Below, one piece after another: positions 37,745-46,514 of a stretch of DNA of 64,000 nucleotides; position 1 is the stretch's first letter, and each line of letters opens with the position of its first letter. Below the pieces are notes generated by a model. It had not been told where the DNA came from, searched no databases, and saw only the letters and a program-made list of their open reading frames with translations. Origin of the DNA: Streptomyces sp. RB17 (GTDB lineage Bacteria > Actinomycetota > Actinomycetes > Streptomycetales > Streptomycetaceae); NCBI RefSeq assembly GCF_009604455.1, contig NZ_WEGL01000002.1:992001-1056000 (forward strand), read 5' to 3'. The translations under genes were made by a program, and so were the position numbers.

Positions 37745-38920
37745 TCACTCGGCCGGCGCCTCCGCCGACGGTTCCGCGGGCAGCAGACAGACCGCGAGCG
37801 CCGCGGTGTCGTCCTGAAGGCCCTTGTCGCTGTAGGCCAGCAGGTCGTCGTGGAGCCGTGCGAGCAGCTCCGTCGGCTGGAGGGGACCCCAGGAGCGGAG
37901 GCGGTCGAGCAGCGGGTAGAAGGCCCCGGTCGCGTCCCGCGTCTCCGTGACGCCGTCCGTGTACAGCAGCAGCTGATCGCCGGGCCGGAACGGGTGGGTG
38001 TCGAGGTGGTACGGGTCCTCGACCAGCATCCCGAGGTTCAGCGGCGGCGCCGGCCGCCGGCCGTCCAGTTCGCACACCTCGCCGGCCCGGAGCCGGACGG
38101 GCGGCGGATGACCGCAGTTGACGAGGCGGACGATGTGGCCCTCGGCGGGGACCTCGGTGAAGACCGCGGTGACGAACCGTTCGCTCGTCTCGGTCCCGCC
38201 GAGCTGCGTCGCCCTGCGGCGCATGCTCGTGTCCACCCGGTCGACCAGAGCGAGCAGATCGGGTTCGTCGTACGCCACCTCGCGGAACGCGCCGAGCATG
38301 GCGGCCGCGGTCTCGACCGCCACCAGTCCCTTGCCGCGGACGTCGCCGATGAGCAGGCGGACGCCGAACCGGGTGGGGACCGCCTCGTAGAGGTCGCCGC
38401 CGATCCGTGCCTCCGCGGCGGCGGAGAGATACAGGCTCTGCAGGCGGAGGTTGCCGATGCGGTGCGGGAGGGGGCGGAGCAGGACGCGCTGCGCGGTCTC
38501 GGCCACGAACCGCACGTCGGCGAGCGTGCGTTCACGCCGGATCCGGTGGGCGGCCAGGATGGCGCCGAGACCGCCCACGAGGGCGGTACAGATGTAGGAG
38601 GCGATGTAGTGACGGTCCCACAGATAGCCGGCCGCCCGGCCCGCGCAGCAGGGGGTACCGGCCAGCACCGCCTCGAGGCCGACGGCGAACACCGTGGCGG
38701 CGCCGACGGCCACGGGCCCGTGCCCGAAGGCGGCCAGTACCGGCACGGCGATCAGTGCGAAGCTCACCGGCCAGTCCACGGGCGTGAGCGGCTCCAGCAG
38801 CAGCACGGCCACGACGTACAGCACCGGTAGCCAGCGCAGCCATGCCGGAGGGGCCGGCACCCGGGGCCGTGTGGTCGTGCCGTCCTGCTCCGGCTCCCCG
38901 CCGGTCCGTCCGTGCTTCAC
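37745..38920 (-). CDS. Membrane-bound SpoIIE-type phosphatase
   Basis: 391 residues from GTG 38920. Three or four transmembrane helices occupy about 25-135 (LPVLYVVAVLLLEPL, VSFALIAVPVLAAFG, VAVGAATVFAVGLEAVL, ICTALVGGLGAILAA), then a linker RRERTLADVRFVAETAQ and the PP2C/SpoIIE domain about 170-385 with LYEAV metal loop IGGDLYEAV, LIGDVRGKG, LVNCGHPPPV, LLLYTDGVTETRD and LQDDTAALAVCLLP. The catalytic residues are intact. It converges on the isomerase-family gene with 11 bases between stops. Third phosphatase of its class within 7 kb. Confidence 0.93.
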   Translation of the reverse strand: MKHGRTGGEPEQDGTTTRPRVPAPPAWLRWLPVLYVVAVLLLEPLTPVDWPVSFALIAVPVLAAFGHGPVAVGAATVFAVGLEAVLAGTPCCAGRAAGYLWDRHYIASYICTALVGGLGAILAAHRIRRERTLADVRFVAETAQRVLLRPLPHRIGNLRLQSLYLSAAAEARIGGDLYEAVPTRFGVRLLIGDVRGKGLVAVETAAAMLGAFREVAYDEPDLLALVDRVDTSMRRRATQLGGTETSERFVTAVFTEVPAEGHIVRLVNCGHPPPVRLRAGEVCELDGRRPAPPLNLGMLVEDPYHLDTHPFRPGDQLLLYTDGVTETRDATGAFYPLLDRLRSWGPLQPTELLARLHDDLLAYSDKGLQDDTAALAVCLLPAEPSAEAPAE

Positions 38921-39044
38921 CCGTCCAGCCTGGTGTGCCGCGCCCCCGTACCCCCGTGATTGCTCCACTCAACGGCATGTTCCGGGTGCTGTGTGCGGTG
39001 TTTCGGTGATTGCGTACACGAACCGTGATCGTCACCCTGGGCGG

Positions 39045-39617
39045 GTGATCCCGGTTTCCGGGCCGGCTGTGGCAGGGGAGCCCGGTGCGCAGGGCGCTGG
39101 GCACCGGGCTCCCCGCCGGCGCCTCTTCGGCGCCTTCGTGCTCGTGGAGTCGGGCTCGTCGGTGGGCGCCGCCGTCGTCTTTCTGATCCTGAGCCCGTTC
39201 CACGGGATCAGGTCGGCACGGCGGATGGGCAGAGCATGGCCCGGGGCCGGGGACCTGAACTCGGCCGACCGCGCGGCGGTGGTGTGTGCCACCCGGCGGG
39301 GCGAGGCCATCGACGACCCCCTGCTGGCGCCCGCGGTCGTCGAGTACGCCGACGGCCTGAGCCGAGTCGCCGAGGAGGACCGGCTGCGTCGCCCGCTGGT
39401 CCTCCTCGTCACCGCCCTCGCGATCGTGCTGGCCGGGTACGACACCCTGACGGCACCGACCGGCGTTCTCGTCGCGTCATGGCTGGTGGTCGTGCTCCTG
39501 CTTGCCGACTTCGTCTGGTGGCCCGGCAGACGCTCGCGTGTGCTGACCCGGGCGGAGCGGGCACGGGCGCTCGCCCTCTCCGCCCGCCCCGAGGACCGTC
39601 CGGCGTCCGATTCCTGA
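39045..39617 (+). CDS. Membrane protein of unknown function
   Basis: Up to 190 residues. A helix at SSVGAAVVFLILSPFHGI, a charged cytoplasmic-looking stretch RSARRMGRAW and DLNSADRAAVVCATRRGEA, then two adjacent helices LVLLVTALAIVLAGYDTL and LVASWLVVVLLLADFVWW, ending in a basic tail RRSRVLTRAERARAL. I recognise it as a conserved streptomycete hypothetical but know no function. The start is uncertain: GTG 39045 is the most upstream reasonable choice; a start just before the first helix (near 39140) would suit related proteins better. Confidence 0.62.
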   Translation: MIPVSGPAVAGEPGAQGAGHRAPRRRLFGAFVLVESGSSVGAAVVFLILSPFHGIRSARRMGRAWPGAGDLNSADRAAVVCATRRGEAIDDPLLAPAVVEYADGLSRVAEEDRLRRPLVLLVTALAIVLAGYDTLTAPTGVLVASWLVVVLLLADFVWWPGRRSRVLTRAERARALALSARPEDRPASDS

Positions 39618-39651
39618 CGGTCGCCGGGCTGGTCGGCGGCGGTCGCGGGAC

Positions 39652-39679
39652 CGGTGACGCGTAGGCCGCCCCGTCACCG
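39652..39679. terminator. Terminator-like hairpin between convergent genes
   Basis: CGGTGACG (39652-39659) and CGTCACCG (39672-39679) form an 8-bp stem between the stops of the membrane protein gene and the GH92 gene. Confidence 0.55.
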
Positions 39680-39694
39680 AGCCGTCGTGAACGT

Positions 39695-42610
39695 TCACTT
39701 CCCCCGCTTCGACGCGGACTTCTCGGCACCGAAGCCGATCGCGAAGACGTGCAGGCCCCCGGCGGTGACATCGGACGGCAGGCGCACGCTGCTCACCGTC
39801 CTGCCCGGACTCAGCGCCACCGGAGTCGTGGCGAACACATACGTCTGCGTGCTGTCGGACGCGGTGCCCGCGTGGTTGCGGTACGGCATCGTCACCGCGA
39901 TCGTGTTGTCGGCGAGCGGTGAGGCGGCGCCCGCGCTCAGTGTCCAGTCGGAGAGGCCGAGGGGAACCGACTGGGTCGTGCCGTCCGTGTAGCTGACGGT
40001 CGCGGTGCCGGACACCGGGCCGTTGTTGGCGGCACCCAGGAAGGAGATGCTGCCCGAGCCGGACGTCCGTACCGTCTGCCCGTTCGCCTCGTAGTTGTCC
40101 GGTGCGCCGGACGCCACGTACGGCCAGGTGAACGTGACCCCGTCGGCGGTGAGCTTCGAGCCGGGGGTGACTCCGGCGGTGGCCAGGGCGTGCGCGGAGT
40201 AGCTGTAGCCCGCACCGTCGAAGTCGGCCGAGGCCGCGGCGGTGTCGCCGGACGTCCCGACGTCGGTGTACCCGGGCGCGCCGGGGTAGGAGCGCGGGGC
40301 GGCGGAGGCGTCCGACGCCCAGGACGTGTCGGGCGCGGTGCCGAGTACGTAGGTGAGGGTGCCGCCTGCGGTGAGCGCGCCGTCGGGCGCGTGGGCGGCG
40401 TTCCATGCCCTGCCGTTCCAGGTGGCGGACTGGACGTACGGTGCGTCGTCCGCGGCGCCCGTGCCGTTGACGGTGAGGGTGCGGCCGGACGGCAGCGTGA
40501 TCACCGCCTGGTCGAACAACGGGCTGCCCAGCGCCAGATCGGCGGTGCCGGGGGTTTCCGGATACATGCCGAGGGCGGACCACACGTACCACGAGCTCAT
40601 CTCGCCCAGGTCGTCGTTGCCCGCAAGACCGGCCGGGCCGTCGGTCCAGATCTGGTCCTGGACCTGCCGGACGACCTTCTGCGTCTGGTACGGGCGGCCG
40701 ATGTAGTCGTACTCCCAGGGAATGTTGAGACTGGGCTCGTTGCCCAGGTCGGTGTGTCCGCCCGCGCCGGTCAGCGAGGACAGGTCCGTGTCGAGATACC
40801 TGGCCAGCGCCGCGTTACCGCCCATGGCGGTCGCCAGCCCGTGCACGTTGAACGGCACCATCGGCGTGTACTGCCAGGAATCGCCCTCGACGAAGTTCTT
40901 CCCCGACGTCGGGGAGAAGCCGGCCGTCCAGCTGCCCGAGGCGTCGCGCGGCCGGATGAAACCGCTGCCGGAATCGAACAGGTTCTGCCAGTCCTGCGCG
41001 CGGTCCGCGAACCGGTGCTGGTCCGCGGTGTGTCCGAGGGCACCGGCGAAGGCCGAGAGGGCGAAGTCGGCCGAGTCGTACTCGAGCGTGGTGGACGCCG
41101 CGCCGTAGAAGTTGCAGCAGCCGTACGTGCCGTTGCTGGGCAGCCGCCCGAGCTGCTCCAGACGGGCGAGCCCGGGCCGGTTGTCGTTGGGGACGGTGGC
41201 CTCCGCGATCATGCCCTTGAGCGCGGTGGCGGTGTCGAAGCTCCTGGCCCCGAAGGCGTGGTAGTCGGCGATGATCTCGTCCGCCGGATCGCCGACCATG
41301 ACATGGGTCTCCCCGTTGTTCTCCGACCACTTGGGGAACAGACCGGTCTGACGGTAGTCGTCGACCATCGACTGGGCGGTGTCGGAGGCGATGGCCGGCG
41401 CGACCAGGGCCTCGAGCTGGGCCTGCGAGCGGTAGACGTCCCAGCCCGAGTAGTTGGCGTAGGCGGCGCCCTGGCCCTGGTCGACGGTGTGCACCTTGCC
41501 GTCGAAGCCGGGATAGCGCCGGTTGGCGTCACTGATCACGTTCGGATGCAGCAGCGCGTGATAGAGCGCGGTGTAGAAGATGGTCCGCCGCTCGGGAGTA
41601 CCGCCGGCGATGCGCATCCGGCCGAGGAGGGAGTTCCAGGCGTCGTGCGCCGCGCCGCGCACCTTGGCCAGATCCCAACCGCTGTTCTCCGCCTGCCGGT
41701 TGCCCACCGCGTCGGCGGCCGACACATAGGAGATGCCGACCTTGGCCTGAACGGCGCGGCGGTTGGTGGTGTCGAACGTGACATAGCCGTCGGAGCCGCT
41801 CGGCCGGGGAGCGAAGGTGCGGTGCGTACGCGGCACGCTGCCGTGCAGCGTGGGCTTGTCCGGTGCCTCGGGAGCGCTGGCGGAGGCGTTGCTCCTGGGG
41901 GTGGTGGGCGTGGTGGCGGCGAGGGCGGTGCCGCTGTGGCGGAACGGCTGGTCGAAGACCATGTCGTAGTAGACGGTGTAGGAGTTGCCCTCGCCGCAGA
42001 AATTGCCGCTGGTGACCTTGCCTCTGACCTCTCTGCCGTCGACCACGTCGAACTCGGCGGCGCTGTCGCCGTTCTCGCTGCCCGTCAGCTTGAACAGGAG
42101 GTTCGCCTGGCTGGTGGACGGGAAGGTGAAGCGGGCCATGCCGCTGCGGGTGGTGGCGGTCAGTTCCGTCCGCACGCCGTTGCCCAGCGACACCGTGTAC
42201 GAGCCGGGCGTCGCGGACTCGTCGGCGTGCGAGAAGCCGACCGTGGCGCGCGTGTCGACCGCACCGACGGTCGGCAGCACCGGGATGTCGCCGGCGGCCC
42301 GGCAGCCCGGTCCCGCGATGTGGGTGAGGCCGAAGCCGGTGATGGCAGAGTCGGCGTATTCGTAGCCGCCGCCGTCCGGCCGGTGCGGGCTGGTGTCGGG
42401 GCTCCACTGGACCATCCCGAACGGGGTGTCGGCCCCCGGGAAGTCGTCGGCGGCGTGCGAGGTGCCGATGAACGGGTCGACGAGAGAGGCCGGATCGGTG
42501 ACCGGCCCGAGGGAGACGGGATCGGCATGGGCGGGGGCGGAGACGGCACCCATCACCAGGGCGCCAGTGGCCAGCACGGACAGAAGGCGGAACGGCACCA
42601 TCGTGACCAT
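39695..42610 (-). CDS. Secreted GH92 alpha-mannosidase
   Basis: 971 residues. Signal peptide FRLLSVLATGALVMGAVSAPAHA. GH92 signatures through the N-terminal beta and catalytic domains: VDPFIGTSHAADDFPGAD, TPFGMVQWSPDTSP, GFGLTHIAGPGC, DVYRSQAQLEALVAP, MVGDPADEIIADYHAFG, YTPMVPFNVHGLA, ELGNEPS-like DLGNEPSLNIPWEYDY and NDDLGEMSSWYVWSALGMYP. The last 250 residues add beta-sandwich material (an NPCBM/F5-8-like tail). GH92 enzymes are Ca-dependent exo-mannosidases that trim alpha-mannans. A LacI-type palindrome is right at its start. Confidence 0.95.
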   Translation of the reverse strand: MVTMVPFRLLSVLATGALVMGAVSAPAHADPVSLGPVTDPASLVDPFIGTSHAADDFPGADTPFGMVQWSPDTSPHRPDGGGYEYADSAITGFGLTHIAGPGCRAAGDIPVLPTVGAVDTRATVGFSHADESATPGSYTVSLGNGVRTELTATTRSGMARFTFPSTSQANLLFKLTGSENGDSAAEFDVVDGREVRGKVTSGNFCGEGNSYTVYYDMVFDQPFRHSGTALAATTPTTPRSNASASAPEAPDKPTLHGSVPRTHRTFAPRPSGSDGYVTFDTTNRRAVQAKVGISYVSAADAVGNRQAENSGWDLAKVRGAAHDAWNSLLGRMRIAGGTPERRTIFYTALYHALLHPNVISDANRRYPGFDGKVHTVDQGQGAAYANYSGWDVYRSQAQLEALVAPAIASDTAQSMVDDYRQTGLFPKWSENNGETHVMVGDPADEIIADYHAFGARSFDTATALKGMIAEATVPNDNRPGLARLEQLGRLPSNGTYGCCNFYGAASTTLEYDSADFALSAFAGALGHTADQHRFADRAQDWQNLFDSGSGFIRPRDASGSWTAGFSPTSGKNFVEGDSWQYTPMVPFNVHGLATAMGGNAALARYLDTDLSSLTGAGGHTDLGNEPSLNIPWEYDYIGRPYQTQKVVRQVQDQIWTDGPAGLAGNDDLGEMSSWYVWSALGMYPETPGTADLALGSPLFDQAVITLPSGRTLTVNGTGAADDAPYVQSATWNGRAWNAAHAPDGALTAGGTLTYVLGTAPDTSWASDASAAPRSYPGAPGYTDVGTSGDTAAASADFDGAGYSYSAHALATAGVTPGSKLTADGVTFTWPYVASGAPDNYEANGQTVRTSGSGSISFLGAANNGPVSGTATVSYTDGTTQSVPLGLSDWTLSAGAASPLADNTIAVTMPYRNHAGTASDSTQTYVFATTPVALSPGRTVSSVRLPSDVTAGGLHVFAIGFGAEKSASKRGK

Positions 42611-42618
42611 GTCCCTTC

Positions 42619-42630
42619 GACAACGTTGTC
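42619..42630. promoter_or_regulatory. LacI-type palindrome at the GH92 start
   Basis: GACAACGTTGTC is a perfect 12-bp palindrome with the central CG typical of LacI-family operators, lying 8-19 bases upstream of the GH92 start codon, where a bound repressor would block initiation. No LacI gene is in the window. Confidence 0.65.
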
Positions 42631-42724
42631 CCGAAGCTCGCCCCTTCAGCCCCTGCTGTCAAGGACGCGCGGTACAGAACCAGCCGTTCGCCTGACAGGG
42701 CGTCACATCGGCCCAGAGACATCG

Positions 42725-42737
42725 ACTTGGCCCAAGT
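42725..42737. promoter_or_regulatory. Inverted repeat upstream of the arabinofuranosidase promoter
   Basis: ACTTGG-C-CCAAGT, perfect 6-bp arms, in an unusually AT-rich stretch 34 bases before the -35 of the promoter at 42771. Candidate activator or repressor site. Confidence 0.45.
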
Positions 42738-42770
42738 CCAAAACTTTTCATAAGGCCAAAGCCACAAATC

Positions 42771-42799
42771 TTGACGGCAATCACCATGGTGCGTACGTT
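42771..42799 (+). promoter_or_regulatory. Promoter of the arabinofuranosidase gene
   Basis: TTGACG (42771-42776), 17-base spacer, TACGTT (42794-42799): a good HrdB-type promoter giving a leader of about 65 bases. Confidence 0.6.
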
Positions 42800-42870
42800 C
42801 CGCAACGGCCGCTCCCGGCGCTCCAACCCGACTGCTCCCAGCCCCGATCACCCCCATCGAGGAGCCCAGC

Positions 42871-44706
42871 ATGCGCGGAAGCCCCAGATCGCTCGCGTCG
42901 CTCCTGGCCGTCGTCGGCCTGGTCCTGGGCGCGTTGCTCGGCCTGCCCGGACCGTCACAGGCCGCGGGTTCGCTGCCCTGTGACATCTACGCAGCCGCAG
43001 GCACCCCCTGCGTGGCCGCGCACAGCACGGTGCGCGCGCTCTTCTCCGCCTACGACGGCCCGCTGTACCGGGTCACCCGCGCCTCCGACGGTGCCGGCGC
43101 CGACATCGGGCTGCTGTCCTCGGGCGGTTACGCCGACGCCGGCCGGCAGGACACGTTCTGCGCGGACACCACGTGCGCCATCACGAAGATCTACGACCAG
43201 ACCTCCCGGCACAACGACCTCACCCCGGGCCCGGCGGGCACGTCCGGCATGGGCGCGGACCGGGGCGCGGACGCCTCTGAGATCGCCGTCACGGCCGGCG
43301 GACACAAGGTGTACGGCGTGTGGATCTCGCCCGGCGTCGGCTACCGGTACACGGGCGCCGCCTCAGGTGTCGCCGTGAACGGACACCCGGAGGGCGCCTA
43401 CATGGTGGCCAGCGGCACCCACGTGGGCTCCGCCTGCTGCTTCGACTACGGCAACGCCGAGAGCACACCGGCCGACACCGGCAACGGCCACATGGACGCC
43501 GTCAGCCTCGCGACCACCTGCTACTTCGCACCGTGCACCGGGTCCGGGCCCTGGGTCGAGGCCGACCTGGAGAACGGCATGTTCCAGGGCGACAACGGCT
43601 CCAACACCGCCAACCGGGGCAACGGCAGCACCTTCGTCACCGCCGTGCTGAAGAACGACGGGCAGACGCGGTACGCGCTCAAGGGCGGTGACGCGCAGTC
43701 GGGCGGGCTCACCACCTGGTGGAACGGCGCCCTGCCCACGCGCGGCGGCTACCAGCCCATGCACCAGGAGGGCGGCATCATCCTCGGCACGGGCGGTGAC
43801 AACAGCAACTGGAACATGGGCACGTTCTTCGAGGGCGTGATGGTCTCCGGCTACCCGAGCGACGCCGCCGAGAACGCCGTCCAGGCGAACATCGCCACCG
43901 TGGGCTACTCCGGCGAGACCGACGTCCCCAACGGCCCCCAGGGCACCGTCACCGGCCCCGGCGGCAAATGCGTCGACGTCGCCGCCGACGACACCGGCAC
44001 CAATGGGGCGGCCGTACAGCTGTGGGACTGCCAGTCGTGGGCGGAGGACCAGCACTGGAGTCACTTCGCCGACGGGAGCCTGCGGACGCTGGGCCGGTGT
44101 CTGGACGTCAATGGCGACGGAATGGCGAACGGTACGCAGGTGGAGTTGTGGGACTGCAATGGTGTGGGTGGGCAGAAGTGGGTGCAGCAGGGTGACGGTT
44201 CGCTGCTGAATCCTCAGTCGGGGCGGTGCCTGGACTCGCCCAGCGGTGCGACGGCCAACGGCACGCGGCTGCAGATCTGGGACTGCAACGGCTCGGCGGC
44301 CCAGAAGTTCTCGGTCGACGGCGGTGCCCCGATCGCCGGACCGGGCGGCAAGTGTGTCGACGTCGCCGCCGACGACACCGGCACCAATGGGGCGGCCGTG
44401 CAGCTGTGGGACTGCCAGTCGTGGGCGGTCGACCAGCACTGGAGTCACTTCGGCGACGGGAGCCTGCGGACGCTGGGCCGGTGTCTGGACGTCAATGGCG
44501 ATGGGACGGCGAACGGTACGCAGGTGGAGTTGTGGGACTGCAATGGTGTGGGTGGGCAGAAGTGGGTGCAGCAGGGTGACGGTTCGCTGCTGAATCCTCA
44601 GTCGGGGCGGTGCCTGGACTCGCCCAGCGGTGCGACGGCCAACGGCACGCGGCTGCAGATCTGGGACTGCAACGGCTCGGCGGCGCAGAGGTTCCGGCTG
44701 AGCTGA
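42871..44706 (+). CDS. Secreted GH54 alpha-L-arabinofuranosidase with two CBM13 modules
   Basis: 611 residues. Signal peptide SLASLLAVVGLVLGALLGLPGPSQAAG. Catalytic domain about 33-355 (LPCDIYAAAGTPCVAAHSTV, ALFSAYDGPLYRVTR, KIYDQTSRHNDLTP, ACCFDYGNAES, WVEADLENGMF), the ArfB/GH54 fold. It is followed by two ricin-type beta-trefoil half-modules (CBM13) with LWDC and QxW repeats. The modules replace the CBM42 usually found in fungal GH54. It should release arabinose from arabinoxylan or arabinan outside the cell. Divergent from the GH92 gene. Confidence 0.93.
   Translation: MRGSPRSLASLLAVVGLVLGALLGLPGPSQAAGSLPCDIYAAAGTPCVAAHSTVRALFSAYDGPLYRVTRASDGAGADIGLLSSGGYADAGRQDTFCADTTCAITKIYDQTSRHNDLTPGPAGTSGMGADRGADASEIAVTAGGHKVYGVWISPGVGYRYTGAASGVAVNGHPEGAYMVASGTHVGSACCFDYGNAESTPADTGNGHMDAVSLATTCYFAPCTGSGPWVEADLENGMFQGDNGSNTANRGNGSTFVTAVLKNDGQTRYALKGGDAQSGGLTTWWNGALPTRGGYQPMHQEGGIILGTGGDNSNWNMGTFFEGVMVSGYPSDAAENAVQANIATVGYSGETDVPNGPQGTVTGPGGKCVDVAADDTGTNGAAVQLWDCQSWAEDQHWSHFADGSLRTLGRCLDVNGDGMANGTQVELWDCNGVGGQKWVQQGDGSLLNPQSGRCLDSPSGATANGTRLQIWDCNGSAAQKFSVDGGAPIAGPGGKCVDVAADDTGTNGAAVQLWDCQSWAVDQHWSHFGDGSLRTLGRCLDVNGDGTANGTQVELWDCNGVGGQKWVQQGDGSLLNPQSGRCLDSPSGATANGTRLQIWDCNGSAAQRFRLS
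43954..44703 (+). repeat. Near-identical 384-bp tandem duplication encoding the CBM13 modules
   Basis: Two copies offset by exactly 384 bp (128 codons). A run of 177 bp (44124-44300 and 44508-44684) is identical at the DNA level and the rest differs at only a few positions, partly synonymous. In the identical run third positions are noticeably poorer in C (many GGT, AAT, TTG, TCG codons) than in the catalytic domain, suggesting recent duplication or acquisition of the module. Confidence 0.92.
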
Positions 44707-44710
44707 CGTC

Positions 44711-44736
44711 GCGGCAGGTGTGAAGCCGCCTGCCGC
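44711..44736. terminator. Bidirectional terminator between arabinofuranosidase and permease
   Basis: GCGGCAGG (44711-44718) and CCTGCCGC (44729-44736) form an 8-bp GC stem in the 33 bases between the convergent stop codons. Confidence 0.72.
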
Positions 44737-44739
44737 GGG

Positions 44740-46386
44740 TCAGACGACGTCCTCTTCCTCCGGGACCACGACCTTGTCGATCATCCCCTGGATCTGCTCG
44801 GCCGGCAGCGCCACCGCCATCGCCCAGTAGTAGACGACGAGGCTGAACACGGCCGTGACCCCGATGTCCCACCACAGCGGGAACCAGGGGTGCTTGAGCG
44901 GACCGAAGTCGCTGAGGTAGACGATGAGCCCCATGCCCACCAGGTAGACCGGCAGCCATTGCGCGGCGCGCAGGTCGAGCTGGGGGGTGATGGGGTTCAT
45001 CTTGAACACCCGGTTCGCGATCAGGATGACGTAGCCGATCAGGATGGCGACGCCGAGCTTCCAGTCGGTGGTCCAACCCGACCACAGGATCAGCAGGTTG
45101 GCGACGATGAAGGCCAGCGGTGACATCACCCGTCCGCCGGGCAGCCGGTAGGGGCGCTGGGCCTCGGGCAGCCGGTTGCGGAACACCCCGAAGGACAGCG
45201 GCGCACCGGCATACATCAGCACGCTCGCGCTGGTGATCAGGCCGACCAGGGAACGCCAGCTGGGGAACGGCAGGAAGCAGATGCAGCCGATCACGAAGGC
45301 GGTGATCAGCCCGACCCAGGGAACACCGCGCCGGTTGGTGTTCTCGAAGGCGCTGGGTACATAGCCGTTGCGGCTCAGACCGTAGGAGACCCGCGATGAG
45401 CCGGTGATGTAGATCAGGCCCGTGCCGCCGGGGGAGATCACGGCGTCGAGATAGAGGACCGTGGCCAGCCAGCCCAGGCTGATGAGCGTGGCGACCTGGG
45501 CGAACGGCCCGCTCAGCGCGGTGAAGGCGGAGTTGGCCCAGTGGCTGCCGATCTGGGAGGCGGGCAGCGCGGCCAGGAAGGTGACCTGCAGCAGGATGTA
45601 GATCAGGATGCCGAGCAGGATCGACCCGATCACCGCCCGCGGGATGTCCCGCTTGGGGTTGGCGCTCTCACCGGCGAGCTGGTCGGCCTGCTCGAAGCCC
45701 AGCAGCGCGAAGATGATGCCGCTGGTGGAGACGGCGGACAGGATGCCCTTGGCGCCGTAGGGGTTGAAGCCGTCGGCCGCGGTGAAGTTGCTCGAGTGGA
45801 ACTGGGCGATGGCGAACACGAAGATGGTCAGCAGGGGGATGCCGACCTTCCACCAGGTCGCCGCGCTGTTGGTGCGGGCCAGCAGCCGGATGCTGAGGAA
45901 GTTGACGGCCGTGATGACCGCCATCAGGCCGACCGCGACGGCGATACCGGGCGGGGTCAGGACGTGCTCGCCGCCCTTGACCTTCTCCCAGCCGCTCGCC
46001 CAGGAGTAGTGCTGGCCGTACGTGATCATCGCCAGCACCTCGATGGGCGCCACCGTGGCCGCCTGCAGCCAGGAGAACCAGCCGAACGACGCACCGGCGG
46101 CGCCGCCGAAGGCGTAGTGCGGGAAGCGTGCGGTGCCACCCGAGACCGGGTACATGCCGCCGAGTTCCGCGTGCACCAGCGCCAGGATCAGGATCGCCAC
46201 GCCGCCGATGGCCCAGGAGATGATCGCCGCCGGTCCTGCGGCCGCCAGGGCACCCTGTGCACCGAACAGCCACCCGGATCCGATGATCGACCCCTCCGAG
46301 GCCCAGATGAGGCCGACGAAGCCGATCTCGCGCCGAAGGCCGGGCTTGTGGGTCTTCGGGCCGGGCGTTGCTTCGGACACAGCCAT
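44740..46386 (-). CDS. APC-family amino acid permease
   Basis: 548 residues and about 12 transmembrane helices. Helix 1 has the unwound substrate motif SEGSIIGSGWLFG (E-G-x-x-G-x-G); others include IISWAIGGVAILILALV, LGFEQADQLAGESANPKRDIPRA (the conserved F-E/P-K-R-x-I-P loop) and a long C-terminal helix pair. Imports amino acids or polyamines by proton symport; substrate cannot be read from the sequence. Preceded by a palindrome at -20 to -34. Acidic C-terminus VVPEEEDVV. Confidence 0.92.
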   Translation of the reverse strand: MAVSEATPGPKTHKPGLRREIGFVGLIWASEGSIIGSGWLFGAQGALAAAGPAAIISWAIGGVAILILALVHAELGGMYPVSGGTARFPHYAFGGAAGASFGWFSWLQAATVAPIEVLAMITYGQHYSWASGWEKVKGGEHVLTPPGIAVAVGLMAVITAVNFLSIRLLARTNSAATWWKVGIPLLTIFVFAIAQFHSSNFTAADGFNPYGAKGILSAVSTSGIIFALLGFEQADQLAGESANPKRDIPRAVIGSILLGILIYILLQVTFLAALPASQIGSHWANSAFTALSGPFAQVATLISLGWLATVLYLDAVISPGGTGLIYITGSSRVSYGLSRNGYVPSAFENTNRRGVPWVGLITAFVIGCICFLPFPSWRSLVGLITSASVLMYAGAPLSFGVFRNRLPEAQRPYRLPGGRVMSPLAFIVANLLILWSGWTTDWKLGVAILIGYVILIANRVFKMNPITPQLDLRAAQWLPVYLVGMGLIVYLSDFGPLKHPWFPLWWDIGVTAVFSLVVYYWAMAVALPAEQIQGMIDKVVVPEEEDVV

Positions 46387-46406
46387 GTGTCCACCCCCTC
46401 GATAGG

Positions 46407-46420
46407 GTGATATGCATCAC
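46407..46420. promoter_or_regulatory. Palindromic operator candidate upstream of the permease
   Basis: GTGAT-ATGC-ATCAC with flanks extending the symmetry (CGATAG...CTATCG, one base out of register), 21-34 bases upstream of the permease start. The arms resemble GntR/FadR-type half-sites, but no cognate regulator is adjacent. Confidence 0.6.
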
Positions 46421-46514
46421 TATCGTGCCACGCTGACGCGGTCATGGCGCTCAGCGTGCACGCACCGGTTTCTGACGCGGCTGCGCCCGCCGGCCGAGCA
46501 GCCGCGCTCCTCGG

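Noticed and set aside
32000..39000. A conflict-system or defence island built on the SpoIIE phosphatase cluster
   Set aside because: All domains are standard signalling modules, no nuclease, effector or toxin is encoded, and the mycothiol-enzyme neighbour is metabolic.
40190..43378. 1062-residue open frame opposite the GH92 gene
   Set aside because: Composition is Gly/Arg/Val-rich shadow sequence without domain, start or RBS; the GH92 gene on the other strand is unmistakable.
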